Positions 23,319 to 31,695 of a stretch of DNA of 39,559 nucleotides are shown here, piece by piece. The translations under genes and the position numbers were made by a program. This DNA is from a virus, in the IMG/VR virus record IMGVR_UViG_3300048928_000409, positions 1-39,559 of that record, one strand, 5' to 3'. Numbering within the stretch: position 1 is the stretch's first letter; the number at the start of each line of letters is the position of its first letter. The notes under the pieces are model-generated. The model was given only the letters and a program-made list of their open reading frames with translations. It had not been told where the DNA came from and did not search any database.

Positions 23319-23820
23319 CCTGCGCCGCTGGCTGACAGCCTATCTGCCGGACCTGAAGGCAAACCCGGAGAACCTGAGCATCTATATCGAAGCGGGCCAG
23401 ATCAACGCCCGCCGATCGAAGACGCTGTCGTTCTCCTACAGCTATTCGCTCAAGGTAACGATTTTCGACTTCGCCGCCGATCCCGATACGCTGATGGTCC
23501 CGATCCTCGCATGGATCGAGAAAGAACAGCCGCAGCTGCTGCAGCGCTCGGACAACCAGCCTTTCGGCTTCGAAGCGCAGCCGCTCGACACCGAGAAGTT
23601 TGACATCGAGATCGCCATCGACCTGACCGAGCCGGTACTCGTGATTCCCCGGCCGGACGGCAGCGGCTACGACGTCGAACATATCCCCGAACCCAAGTTC
23701 CCTGACAGCTTCGCGGGCGTCCACGCGTCGTTCCTGCAGGGCTTCGGCAATACCGAATTGCTGGTGGAGACCGAGGATCCTGAAGCCGTGCTCACGCCTG
23801 CCGTGCCGCCCGCCGCATGA
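23302..23820 (+). CDS. R: P2-like tail completion protein (gpR)
   Basis: A 172-residue tail terminator of the P2 gpR family: MRKANDLRRWLTAYLPDLKANPENLSIYIEAGQI, SYSLKVTIFDFAADPDTLMVPILAWIEKEQPQLL and FDIEIAIDLTE. ATG 23302 gives the family start and has GGAGGGG upstream. Overlaps the end of Rz1 and, by four bases, gpS. Confidence 0.9.
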   Translation: MRKANDLRRWLTAYLPDLKANPENLSIYIEAGQINARRSKTLSFSYSYSLKVTIFDFAADPDTLMVPILAWIEKEQPQLLQRSDNQPFGFEAQPLDTEKFDIEIAIDLTEPVLVIPRPDGSGYDVEHIPEPKFPDSFAGVHASFLQGFGNTELLVETEDPEAVLTPAVPPAA

Positions 23821-24494
23821 GCGACGATCTTGCCGAACTGGAACGGGTAGCTGGCGCCCTCCTGCGCAGCCTGTCTGCGGGAGAGCAGCGCGGCCTGATG
23901 CGACGCATGGGCCGCGACCTCGCCGCCAGCCAGCGCCGCCGTGTAACCGCCCAGCATCAACCGGACGGCAGCGCCTTTGAAGCGCGGCGGGAGCGGACGC
24001 CCGCTCAGCCAGGACGCGGCCCGACCTGCTTCCTGTATCCTGCGGGGGGCGGCGGCGAACCCCGCCGCGTCCTGATGAAGAGCTTCACATGGGGCAGCGG
24101 GCATATGCTCACCGGCTTCGACATCGAGGCTGGCGCGATCCGATCGTTCGAGCGGGACAAGATCGTGAAGTGGCTCCCTGTGCCCGAGGAGCATCGCAGC
24201 GGCAGCGCCGCCCGCAAGCGCCCGGCCCGCATCCGCCGCCGCGCCATGTTCCGCCGCCTGGCCACGGCACGATTTCTGCGCAGCGGTGTAGACGATCAGG
24301 GCGTGTGGGTCGGCTTCACCGGCAAGGTCGCGCAGATCGCAAGCGTCCACCAGCACGGCTTGCGTGACAAGCCCTCGTTGAGTGCCAAGGCAGTGGCCTA
24401 TCCGAAGCGCGAGTTACTTGGCATTACTGAAGGGGAAAGTAATATGTTGCTCGACATTCTATACTCGCAACTATCCGCATCTGCCGAACTATAA
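23817..24494 (+). CDS. S: P2-like virion morphogenesis protein (gpS)
   Basis: A 225-residue tail completion protein of the gpS / phage virion morphogenesis family: LSAGEQRGLMRRMGRDLAASQRRRV..Q..PDGSAFEARR, later RRRAMFRRLATARFL and VHQHGLRDKPS. The last ~30 codons (GITEGESNMLLDILYSQLSASAEL) are AT-richer and run into the convergent SIR2-like gene with a 6-base overlap, so insertion of that gene probably replaced or kept only the 3' end. Confidence 0.85.
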   Translation: MSDDLAELERVAGALLRSLSAGEQRGLMRRMGRDLAASQRRRVTAQHQPDGSAFEARRERTPAQPGRGPTCFLYPAGGGGEPRRVLMKSFTWGSGHMLTGFDIEAGAIRSFERDKIVKWLPVPEEHRSGSAARKRPARIRRRAMFRRLATARFLRSGVDDQGVWVGFTGKVAQIASVHQHGLRDKPSLSAKAVAYPKRELLGITEGESNMLLDILYSQLSASAEL

Positions 24495-25583
24495 CAACTC
24501 CTGCATCAGGCGCATACGATGATTGCCAATCAAATCGCTACAGAGTCCGTTCTCTACGTCGATGAACCCGTCGTCCTGTGATCGAGCAGCATACTGCATG
24601 TTCAAAAAATTGGTATTGGGAGAAACAAATCGCTCCAGCTGATTTGCTATGACCACCTTGTCCGATGACGAAATTCCGTAGGTCGTAGCATGTATTCTGT
24701 GTGCTCCACGTTCGGATAGGTCCGGTGTGAGCAATTCCATATTCTGTGGCAAGAACCCAAAACCCAAAAACACTAGTGTGTGAGCTTCACCAATCGCCTT
24801 CCGCGCGCGGTCCACAACATGCGTATCAATCGATTCTGTAAAAGTTTTCAGGCCTTCGGCTATCCTCATAAGATCGGCCGATTGGTAACCAAACGGCACT
24901 TGGTAATTCTCAGTCCGGGCAAGCGGGCCGAGAGAGCCGTAAGGATGAATTATATCCACCGTTGAAAGAATATCTGCGGCGTCCTGCTCACCGATTCCAT
25001 AATAGTTTACTAGTGCCCGAAGCATCACCAGCTCAAAGCAACGATCATAATTGAATACAATAAATCGCGCGTTCCCAAAAAGCGCTTCCGGTTCGCTCGA
25101 TCGAGTTCCCATTGTGAGCATCTTCACAAAAGATGAATACCACGAACCGGCAAATTTAGCGTTCTCTAAGGGGTCGGCTTTCAAGGGACGATGGCTGCTC
25201 TTCGGAACTGCCAACGGGGATGCTGCTTCTGCATCAAGTATCGCAGCAGCTATTGCCAGCTTTCCCACTAGAATAACATCGGGATCGTCTTGATGAGTGT
25301 GGAGAAAGTTATCGATAGAAGCTGCGACAGGCATGCCTTTTCGAATTGAGTCCGCAGCCCGGCTCAGATTTGCAGCTCGTGTCGACCACGACGTACCAGC
25401 ATCTAAAAATATGGTCTGGAAAGCGTCCCATATCCTATCATTGACAATTTTTTGTCCGTAGCCGGGACTGCCATCCGTGACCAACAATTCGGCAATCCGC
25501 CCCTGCAAGCCGTCACCGGTTGGGAAATTGAAGTCGCAGCTGGCGCCTGCTCCGATCACGAAAGTCGTTGGTGTCGATAGCAT
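24489..25583 (-). CDS. SIR2-like protein, candidate anti-phage NADase (moron)
   Basis: A 364-residue SIR2-like protein. Motifs in order: nucleotide-binding TFVIGAGASCDFNFPTGDGL at the N-terminus, SIDNFL near 90, FIVFNYDRCFELVM (Asn178, equivalent to the NYD of SIR2), DIIHPYGSLG (His213, equivalent to the catalytic HGS) and TLVFLGFGFLPQNMELL. SIR2 domains of this type in Thoeris, DSR and SIR2-HerA systems cleave NAD+ to abort infection. It has no second domain. ATG 25583 is preferred to a TTG at 25586. It is AT-richer than its neighbours, opposite to the late genes, and inserted between gpS and gpJ. Confidence 0.7.
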   Translation of the reverse strand: MLSTPTTFVIGAGASCDFNFPTGDGLQGRIAELLVTDGSPGYGQKIVNDRIWDAFQTIFLDAGTSWSTRAANLSRAADSIRKGMPVAASIDNFLHTHQDDPDVILVGKLAIAAAILDAEAASPLAVPKSSHRPLKADPLENAKFAGSWYSSFVKMLTMGTRSSEPEALFGNARFIVFNYDRCFELVMLRALVNYYGIGEQDAADILSTVDIIHPYGSLGPLARTENYQVPFGYQSADLMRIAEGLKTFTESIDTHVVDRARKAIGEAHTLVFLGFGFLPQNMELLTPDLSERGAHRIHATTYGISSSDKVVIANQLERFVSPNTNFLNMQYAARSQDDGFIDVENGLCSDLIGNHRMRLMQELL

Positions 25584-25617
25584 CAATTAACATCCGCAAA
25601 ATGTTGATCGTGCTTGG

Positions 25618-25623
25618 ATTATC
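25618..25623 (-). promoter_or_regulatory. possible -10 element for the SIR2-like gene
   Basis: GATAAT read on the minus strand lies 35 bases before the ATG. No convincing -35 is seen. It would give the moron a promoter separate from the late genes. Confidence 0.25.
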
Positions 25624-25665
25624 AGGGCTGCCCGGGATTGAAAGGGTCGCAAATCGACAGTCCCG

Positions 25666-25691
25666 CATTTGGACAATCAGCTAGCCAAATG
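25666..25691. promoter_or_regulatory. Ogr-like activator site 2 (J-I-H operon)
   Basis: CATTTGG-N12-CCAAATG with perfect arms, 45 bp before the ATG of gpJ, followed by CAGCCC as at site 3. Same architecture as sites at 17748 and 32034. Confidence 0.75.
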
Positions 25692-25735
25692 CAGCCCAGT
25701 AGCGCTGCCCCCATGCTTGCCGCGACATGGGCTGC

Positions 25736-26743
25736 ATGGCCGATGCAACCTTCACCGCCGTAGACCTGTCGCGCATTCCGCTGCCTGACGCTGTCGAGGA
25801 ACTCGATTTCGAGACCCTCTTCGCGCGGGCACTTGCGCGCATGAAAGCATTGATGGCGGAAGAAGGCGTCGAGTTCGACGGCCGCGAGAGCAACCCCTCC
25901 ACCCGCGTCCTTCAGGTCTTCGCCTACGAGGTCCAGCTGCTGCTGCAGCGCCTCAACGAGGCCGTCCGCGCGGTCATGGTCGCCTATGCCGTAAAAAACG
26001 ACCTCGACAATCTCGCCGCCGGTTTCGGCGTGGTCCGCCGGACCATCACTCCCGCCGACGATGTGCTCGGCATTCCGGCCGTGATGGAAAGCGACACCGA
26101 ATTCCGCCGCCGCATCGTCCTGGCACCGGAAGGCTATTCGGTCGCCGGTCCCGAGGGCGCCTACATCTACCACGCGCTTTCCGCGCATCCCAACGTGCTC
26201 GACGCCAGCGCCACCAGCCCCGCGCCGTACGATATCCGCGCACTCGTACTGGGCGTCCTGCAAGCCAATGCCGCCAACAATGCGCTGGTGACGGCGATGA
26301 CCACCGCGCTCGACGGCGCGATCTGGCCCGGCGAAGTCATCGTCTCGCTCCTGTCCCGCGTTGATAGCGGCGCCGCCAGCGCGGATCTGATCGAAGACGT
26401 CGGCGCGTACCTGTCCAGCGAGGACATCCGCCCGCTGACCGACCATGTCATCACGCAGTCTGCCGAGATCGTTCCCTACACCGTCGAGGGCACGATCAAG
26501 ACGTTCTCCGGCCCCGATGGCGGCGTGGTCATGGATGCCGCGCTTGCCAGCGCCAAGGCCTACACTGACGAAAGCCACCGGCTCGGCCGCGACATCACCC
26601 TGTCGGGCCTGCATGCCGCGCTGCACGTCGAAGGCGTCCAGAACGTCCACCTAACCCAGCCTCCGGCCGACATCATCATTTCGCGAACGCAGGCACCGTA
26701 CTGCACCAAGATCGACGTCTCTTACGCGGGCGTTGACGAATGA
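25736..26743 (+). CDS. J: P2-like baseplate protein J
   Basis: A 335-residue baseplate wedge protein of the Baseplate_J family: LSRIPLPDAVEELDFETLFARALARMKALM, YEVQLLLQRLNEAVRAVMVAYAVKNDLDNLAAGFGV and ESDTEFRRRIVLAPEGYSVAGPEGAYIYHALSA are family hallmarks. ATG 25736 (MADATFT) fits the conserved promoter spacing; an in-frame ATG at 25727 would add three residues. No Shine-Dalgarno is evident. Overlaps gpI by four bases. Confidence 0.92.
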   Translation: MADATFTAVDLSRIPLPDAVEELDFETLFARALARMKALMAEEGVEFDGRESNPSTRVLQVFAYEVQLLLQRLNEAVRAVMVAYAVKNDLDNLAAGFGVVRRTITPADDVLGIPAVMESDTEFRRRIVLAPEGYSVAGPEGAYIYHALSAHPNVLDASATSPAPYDIRALVLGVLQANAANNALVTAMTTALDGAIWPGEVIVSLLSRVDSGAASADLIEDVGAYLSSEDIRPLTDHVITQSAEIVPYTVEGTIKTFSGPDGGVVMDAALASAKAYTDESHRLGRDITLSGLHAALHVEGVQNVHLTQPPADIIISRTQAPYCTKIDVSYAGVDE

Positions 26744-27291
26744 CCTTCGCCTCGCTCCTGCCTCCCGGCTCCACGGCATTGCAGAAGGCCCTCGAACGGG
26801 TCGGCTCCGAAATGCTGGACATCCCGCTCCTCGTCCGCGCGGTGAAGTCCGCCGACGACAGCCCGCTGCAGTTCCTGCCGTGGCTGGCGTGGGAGCGCTC
26901 GCTCGACAACTGGTCATCCGACTGGCCCGAGGCGATCCGTCGCGAGCGCGTCCGCCAGGCGATCCCGATCGCGCGGCGCAAAGGCACGGCGGCATCGGTG
27001 CGCGCCGTGGTCCAGAGCTTCGGCGGATCGGTCGCTCTGCGCGAATGGTGGCAGATGGAGCCGAAGGGCATTCCGCACACTTTCGACCTCGTGCTCAACC
27101 TCGAACAGAAGGGCGCGCCCGCCAGCGCCGCCTTCGTCGATCAGGTCATCGCCGAGGTCAGCCGCGCCAAGCCGGTGCGCAGCCACTTCACCTTCACCCA
27201 AGGCATCAACGCCGCCGCAGATGTCGGCTTGATCGCGACCGTTCGTCCCACCCTCTTCGCCCGCCTGTCCTGCACGGCACCGGCGGCCTGA
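26740..27291 (+). CDS. I: P2-like tail protein I
   Basis: A 183-residue baseplate protein of the P2 gpI family: SLLPPGSTALQKALERV, LPWLAWERSLDNWSSDWPEAIRRERVRQAIPIARRKGTAASVRAVVQSFGG, then EWWQMEPKGIPHTF. The WLAWE...W.....R...I...R.KGT motif is diagnostic. ATGA overlap with gpJ. Confidence 0.92.
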   Translation: MTFASLLPPGSTALQKALERVGSEMLDIPLLVRAVKSADDSPLQFLPWLAWERSLDNWSSDWPEAIRRERVRQAIPIARRKGTAASVRAVVQSFGGSVALREWWQMEPKGIPHTFDLVLNLEQKGAPASAAFVDQVIAEVSRAKPVRSHFTFTQGINAAADVGLIATVRPTLFARLSCTAPAA

Positions 27292-27302
27292 CCGGAGCAC
27301 CC

Positions 27303-29966
27303 ATGGCCCTCACCATTACCGTCACCAATGCGGGCCGCGCCGCGCTTGTGAACGCCGCCAACACCGGCACCGCTGCGGTCACGATCGCGCAGGTCGGCGT
27401 TTCCGGCGTCGCGGTGGCCCCCAGCACCACGGCCATCACCCTGCCCGGCGAAAGCAAGCGCATCGCCACCCTCTCGGGCGACGTGGTCGCGGACGATACG
27501 ATTCACATGATCGTCCGAGACGAAGGCACGTCGGTCTATACGGTGCGCAGCTTCGCGCTGTACCTTGCCGACGGCACCCTGTTCGCGATCTACGGCCAGG
27601 CTGATCCAATCCTCGAAAAGTCGTCGCAGGCGATCATGCTGCTCGCGATCGACGTCCAGTTCGCCGACGTCGCCGCCGCGCAGCTGACGTTCGGCGACAC
27701 GAACTTCCTCAACCCGCCCGCAACCACCGAGACGATCGGCGTTGTCGAACTGGCCACCCTTGCCGAGACCATCGCCGGTCTCGACACCTCGCGCGTCCCC
27801 GCCGCCAGAATGGTGAAGGACGCGGTGGCCTCATGGCTCGACGCGCGCTTCGGCGCGAACAATGCGGGCATCTGGCATCCGGGGAACGACGGCGCCGGTT
27901 CCGGCCTCGACGCCGACCTGCTCGACGGCCAGCAGAGCAGCTTCTATCTGAACATCCCGGCCCGGCTCGGTTACACGCCGATCCAGCAGGGAACCGGCAA
28001 CGCCCAACTGCCGAACATCGTCAAAATCGGATGGAGCGCTGCCACCCGTCTCAAGGCCACGGTGGACGCCACCGACCTCGGCAACATCGTGTTCGATGCC
28101 CACATCTCGGACGTATGGCGCGCGGCGAACGACGGCGCTGGCTCCGGCCTCGATGCTGATCTGCTCGATGGACAGGACGGCAGCTACTACACGAACATCC
28201 CGGCCCGCCTCGGCTATCAGCCCGTCAATAGGGCTGGCGATACGTTTGGCGGCACCGTCACTGTTCCGGCCCTTCGCGTCGTCGGCGGGGCCGGGCAGAA
28301 CGGGCTTTCGGGCGGCAACGGCGACGCTGCCACCTACAGCGTCTTCAACATGGCGCTCGACGTCTGGTATGGCCTCGGCCTCCGGACTTTCGACGGCTCG
28401 GTGAATGGTGTCTATGATGCCCGCTTGGGCCGATGGGACGTAAAGACCGGCTACCGCATCAATGGCGTCGATGTCTGGCACCCCGGCAACGACGGCGCCG
28501 GTTCCGGTCTCGACGCTGACCTGTTCCAGGGCAGAGACCCCAGCTATTACACCGCGATCCCCGCGCGACTTGGCTTCCAGCCTGTCCAGCAGGGCACCGG
28601 CGTCGGCCAGCTTGCTGCGAACGTCATCCGCATCGGGTGGGGCAGCAACAGCCGCGTTCGCGTCACCGTCGACAACACCGACGCGGGCAACGTCGTGTTC
28701 GACGGCCATATCGCCGACGTTTGGCGTTCCTCCAACGATGGCAGCGGCTCGGGTCTCGATGCCGACTTGCTCGATGGGCATGACAGCACCTACTACACCA
28801 ATGTCGCAGGCCATCTCGGGTTTACTCCGGTTCGCCAAGGCGGCGGCGTCAACCAGCTTTCGAACGTCATCAAGATCGGATGGAGCGGTACCCGCGTCCT
28901 CGCCACCGTGGACGCAACCGATCAGGGTCCGATTGTCTTCGACACCCATATCGCGAATGTGTGGCGGTCCACCAACGACGGCAGCGGTTCGGGCCTCGAC
29001 GCCGACTTGCTCGACGGCGTCCAAGGCGCGAACTTTGCGCGCACCGATCTCACCGGGGGCGTCGCCTTTGCTGGCGGGGTCACAGCGCCTTATCTTGGCT
29101 CGTCGGGAGACATCATCGCTGCCGGCACTGTAACCGGCGCGGCAGTGCGGATCGCGAGCGGAGCGCAGATCAATGGCTTCTTGGGCGGCGTCGGAGACGG
29201 CGCCAGCTTCACGAACTACAACCTGACGCTGGCAGTACACTGGGGTCTTGGCCTGCGGACCTATGACGGCTCGGTCAACGGTGTCTACGACGCCCGCGAG
29301 GGCCGATGGAACGTCAGGGCCAGCTATCAGGTCAACGGCATCAATGTCTGGCACGGCGGCAATGATGGCAGCGGCTCGGGACTGGATGCCGACTTACTCG
29401 ACGGAAGCGACGGGAGCTTTTACGCCAACATCCCCGCCCGTCTCGGTTTCTGGCCGGTGCGCCAGGGCGGCGGCGCCAACCAGACGACCAACACCGTCTA
29501 CATCGGATGGTCGAGCGGCTCGCGTCTGCGCGCGCAGGTCGACAGCACCGACCTTGGCCCGATCGTGTTCGATGGCCACATCGCCGACGTGTGGCGTTCC
29601 GCCAATGACGGCAGCGGGTCAGGCCTCGATGCCGACTTGCTCGATGGCCTGGAGGGTGCCGCCTACCTTCGCGACATCGGCAGCAACCTCGAACAGACCG
29701 GCTACCTGAAGCTCAGCAACGGCTTGATCCTGCAATGGGGCTGGGTCGCCAACCTGACGAATCGGGCGAACAACACGATCACGTTCCCGATCGCCTTCCC
29801 CAGCGGCGCGCTCGCAATGTGGCCTTCGCTCGGCACCGGTATCGGCATTGGTGACAGCAACTTCTCGATCGGCGCCCAGCCACTCAGCACCACACAGGGG
29901 CGGATCGCCATCGCCACCTCAAGCGGGGGGACGATCGGTTGCTACTGGTACGCCTTGGGCAAGTGA
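27303..29966 (+). CDS. repeat-rich tail fibre protein (gpH-like)
   Basis: An 887-residue receptor-binding fibre. The N-terminal ~180 residues (MALTITVTNAGRAALVNAANTGT...) are the baseplate-attachment domain of P2-type fibres. The middle contains seven copies of NDG(A/S)GSGLDADL..G, mostly followed by IPARLG(Y/F).P, an IGW..... R..ATVD strand and VFD.HI.DVWR. Two longer units carry an extra GLRT(F/Y)DGSVNGVYDAR.GRW block. The C-terminus (GYLKLSNGLILQWGW...FPIAFPSGALAMWP...WYALGK) is a gp53-like knob that likely binds the host. ATG 27303 follows gpI by 11 bases; a longer open frame upstream is the gpI antisense-free shadow. Confidence 0.88.
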   Translation: MALTITVTNAGRAALVNAANTGTAAVTIAQVGVSGVAVAPSTTAITLPGESKRIATLSGDVVADDTIHMIVRDEGTSVYTVRSFALYLADGTLFAIYGQADPILEKSSQAIMLLAIDVQFADVAAAQLTFGDTNFLNPPATTETIGVVELATLAETIAGLDTSRVPAARMVKDAVASWLDARFGANNAGIWHPGNDGAGSGLDADLLDGQQSSFYLNIPARLGYTPIQQGTGNAQLPNIVKIGWSAATRLKATVDATDLGNIVFDAHISDVWRAANDGAGSGLDADLLDGQDGSYYTNIPARLGYQPVNRAGDTFGGTVTVPALRVVGGAGQNGLSGGNGDAATYSVFNMALDVWYGLGLRTFDGSVNGVYDARLGRWDVKTGYRINGVDVWHPGNDGAGSGLDADLFQGRDPSYYTAIPARLGFQPVQQGTGVGQLAANVIRIGWGSNSRVRVTVDNTDAGNVVFDGHIADVWRSSNDGSGSGLDADLLDGHDSTYYTNVAGHLGFTPVRQGGGVNQLSNVIKIGWSGTRVLATVDATDQGPIVFDTHIANVWRSTNDGSGSGLDADLLDGVQGANFARTDLTGGVAFAGGVTAPYLGSSGDIIAAGTVTGAAVRIASGAQINGFLGGVGDGASFTNYNLTLAVHWGLGLRTYDGSVNGVYDAREGRWNVRASYQVNGINVWHGGNDGSGSGLDADLLDGSDGSFYANIPARLGFWPVRQGGGANQTTNTVYIGWSSGSRLRAQVDSTDLGPIVFDGHIADVWRSANDGSGSGLDADLLDGLEGAAYLRDIGSNLEQTGYLKLSNGLILQWGWVANLTNRANNTITFPIAFPSGALAMWPSLGTGIGIGDSNFSIGAQPLSTTQGRIAIATSSGGTIGCYWYALGK
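27885..29648 (+). repeat. tandem coding repeats in the tail fibre gene
   Basis: Repeat units begin at about 27885, 28128, 28488, 28734, 28974, 29361 and 29604. Spacings are 243, 360, 246, 240, 387 and 243 bp, so short (~81 codon) and long (~120-129 codon) units alternate as S-L-S-S-L-S. Unit boundaries are conserved at DNA level. Confidence 0.85.
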
Positions 29967-29973
29967 GGAAAAC

Positions 29974-30357
29974 ATGACCATTTTCTACAGCGCAAGCCGC
30001 GCAGGCTTCTTCGACGACGCCATTCATGACGTTGTCCCGGATGACGCCATCGCCATTTCCACCGAATATTATCGGCTGCTCATGACGGCGCAGACGGAAG
30101 GTATGCTGATCGTCGGCGGGCCTGACGGTGTTCCGATTGCGTCCGCTCGGCCCGGCCTGTCCGCCGACGAGGCGCTTGAGGTGCTGCGGGCCGAACGCAA
30201 TCGCCTGCTCACTGCGTCGGACTATACCCAGATGCCCGACGCGCCGCTGACGGACGCGCAGCGCGAGACGTGGCGCATCTATCGCCAGGCGCTCCGCGAC
30301 CTCCCTGAAACCAACTCCGATCCTGCCGCCTGTGCGTGGCCGGTCACTCCCGCCTGA
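29974..30357 (+). CDS. tail fibre assembly-type protein
   Basis: A 127-residue protein just after the fibre gene, the position of tail fibre assembly chaperones. It has AIAISTEYYRLLMTAQTEGMLIVGGPDGVPIAS...LSADEAL near the middle and a C-terminal LLTASDYTQMPDAPLTDAQRETWRIYRQALRDLPE, a motif shared with Tfa-like and other fibre-associated proteins. GAGGAAA precedes the ATG. Confidence 0.8.
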   Translation: MTIFYSASRAGFFDDAIHDVVPDDAIAISTEYYRLLMTAQTEGMLIVGGPDGVPIASARPGLSADEALEVLRAERNRLLTASDYTQMPDAPLTDAQRETWRIYRQALRDLPETNSDPAACAWPVTPA

Positions 30358-30368
30358 AAGGAACCACC

Positions 30369-30638
30369 ATGCCTGAACTGACCTACAAGATTGGCGCCTT
30401 CGACAAGGACAAGCGCGCCGTGCCCGTCACCTTCACCAGCGGCGAAGTCGTCTTCACGCGAGACGTGAACGCGGTGCTGAAGGAAGACGGCAGCTACGAC
30501 CGCACCGCAACCAAGGCGCGCGTCGCCGAAGTGGCTCCCGGCGTTGCCCACAAGATCGGTCTCGGCGTCATCAAGGTTGCTGAGCCGGAAGCGGAAATGC
30601 CCGCGACGGAAGCCGCGGATTCCGCTACTGCTGAGTAA
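30369..30638 (+). CDS. hypothetical late protein, 89 aa
   Basis: A small acidic protein (MPELTYKIGAFDKDKRAVPVTFTSGEVVFTRDVNAVLKEDGSYDR...) with an Ala/Glu-rich tail. It is 11 bases downstream of the fibre-assembly gene with AAGGA as ribosome site, so is cotranscribed. No family is recognised; probably tail-associated. Hairpins follow it. Confidence 0.6.
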   Translation: MPELTYKIGAFDKDKRAVPVTFTSGEVVFTRDVNAVLKEDGSYDRTATKARVAEVAPGVAHKIGLGVIKVAEPEAEMPATEAADSATAE

Positions 30639-30639
30639 G

Positions 30640-30791
30640 TGATCGGCGGCACTTCCCGCCGCCCAGTTCCCCCTTTACGGAAGGGGGTCTCGGATGTTCC
30701 CGCATCTCGAAACCAGCGAGCCTGCACTCGCACTCTCAGGGCAGCGCGCCTGCCCCCTCGAGCACCCTTCCGCGTCTCAGGCGCGGAAGGG
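30640..30791 (+). promoter_or_regulatory. hairpin-rich leader before the Dam-type methylase
   Basis: Three hairpins lie in the 174-base gap: GGCGG/CCGCC near 30644-30661, CCCCCTT (30669-30675)/AAGGGGG (30681-30687), and a perfect 10-bp stem CCCTTCCGCG (30765-30774)/CGCGGAAGGG (30782-30791). No T-runs follow, so attenuation or mRNA processing is as likely as termination. Confidence 0.4.
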
Positions 30792-30812
30792 ACATCGTGC
30801 AGGATCAATCAC

Positions 30813-31631
30813 ATGTCTACCCCTTTTGTTCTCGTTCGACCCGTTTCTCCCCCGGCCGGTTACATCGGCGGAAAACGGAACCTTTCCAAGCGCATCTGCG
30901 CCATTCTCGACCGCACGCCGCACACCAGCTACGCTGAGCCATTCGTGGGCATGGGCGGCATTTTCCTGCGCCGATCGCGGCGCCCGAAGGCCGAAGCGAT
31001 CAACGATATTTCCGGTGACGTGGTAGGCCTGTTCCGCTGCCTCGCCGAGCACTATCCCTACCTCGTCGACATGCTGCGCTTCCGCGTCACCAGCAGGGCC
31101 GAGTTCGAGCGGCTGCTCGGGCAGGATCCCGAACGACTGACCGACCTGCAACGCGCCGTGCGGTTCCTCTACCTCCAGCGCCTGGCATTCGGCGGCAAGG
31201 TGTCCGGCCGGACCTTCGGCGTCAGTGCCTCGACCCCGGCGCGCTTTGACGTCAGCAAGATCGAGCCGATGCTCGCCGACATCCATGACCGGCTGCAATC
31301 TGTAGTGATCGAGCGCCTGCCCTATAGCGATTTCATCCGCCGCTATGACCGCGAAGGCGCCCTGTTCTACCTCGATCCGCCCTATTGGGCCTGCGAGAAG
31401 GACTACGGCCCCGACGTCTTCACCCGCGAGGACTTCGCGGCGCTGGCTGACCAGCTAGCTGGCATCAAGGGCAAGTTCGTGATGTCGCTCAACGACAACG
31501 AGGGCGTGCGCGAGACGTTCGGCAGATTCATCGTTTCGCCGATCGACACGACATATAGCGTCGGCGCGGCGTCGCGACCGGCGCGCGAAGTGCTGATCAG
31601 CAACTTTGCGCCTGCCGCTAACGATATCTGA
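30813..31631 (+). CDS. Dam-type DNA adenine methyltransferase
   Basis: A 272-residue N6-adenine methyltransferase of the D12 class. The N-terminal PAGYIGGKRNLSKRICAIL, the SAM-binding YAEPFVGMGGIFLRR and the catalytic FYLDPPYW (DPPY) are all present, with the target-recognition region in between. Length matches Dam/D12 enzymes. AGGA precedes ATG 30813. Phage copies protect DNA from host restriction or alter expression. It separates the fibre genes from gpV. Confidence 0.9.
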   Translation: MSTPFVLVRPVSPPAGYIGGKRNLSKRICAILDRTPHTSYAEPFVGMGGIFLRRSRRPKAEAINDISGDVVGLFRCLAEHYPYLVDMLRFRVTSRAEFERLLGQDPERLTDLQRAVRFLYLQRLAFGGKVSGRTFGVSASTPARFDVSKIEPMLADIHDRLQSVVIERLPYSDFIRRYDREGALFYLDPPYWACEKDYGPDVFTREDFAALADQLAGIKGKFVMSLNDNEGVRETFGRFIVSPIDTTYSVGAASRPAREVLISNFAPAANDI

Positions 31632-31637
31632 GCAAAG

Positions 31638-31680
31638 ACTGCCCTTGCAAATGATCACCTTGGTGAAACGCAAGGGCAGT
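31638..31680. terminator. bidirectional terminator between methylase and moron
   Basis: ACTGCCCTTGC (31638-31648) pairs perfectly with GCAAGGGCAGT (31670-31680), with an inner TCACC/GGTGA stem. It lies between two convergent stop codons (31631 and 31696). Confidence 0.65.
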
Positions 31681-31695
31681 AAATTCTGTAAGCGC

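Noticed and set aside
26733-27302. 5' extension of the tail fibre frame across gpI
   Set aside because: gpI in another frame is a clear family match; the fibre's N-terminal domain starts at ATG 27303.
27885-29648. Regular repeats suggesting a CRISPR array
   Set aside because: Units are 240-390 bp, in frame and encode tail fibre motifs.
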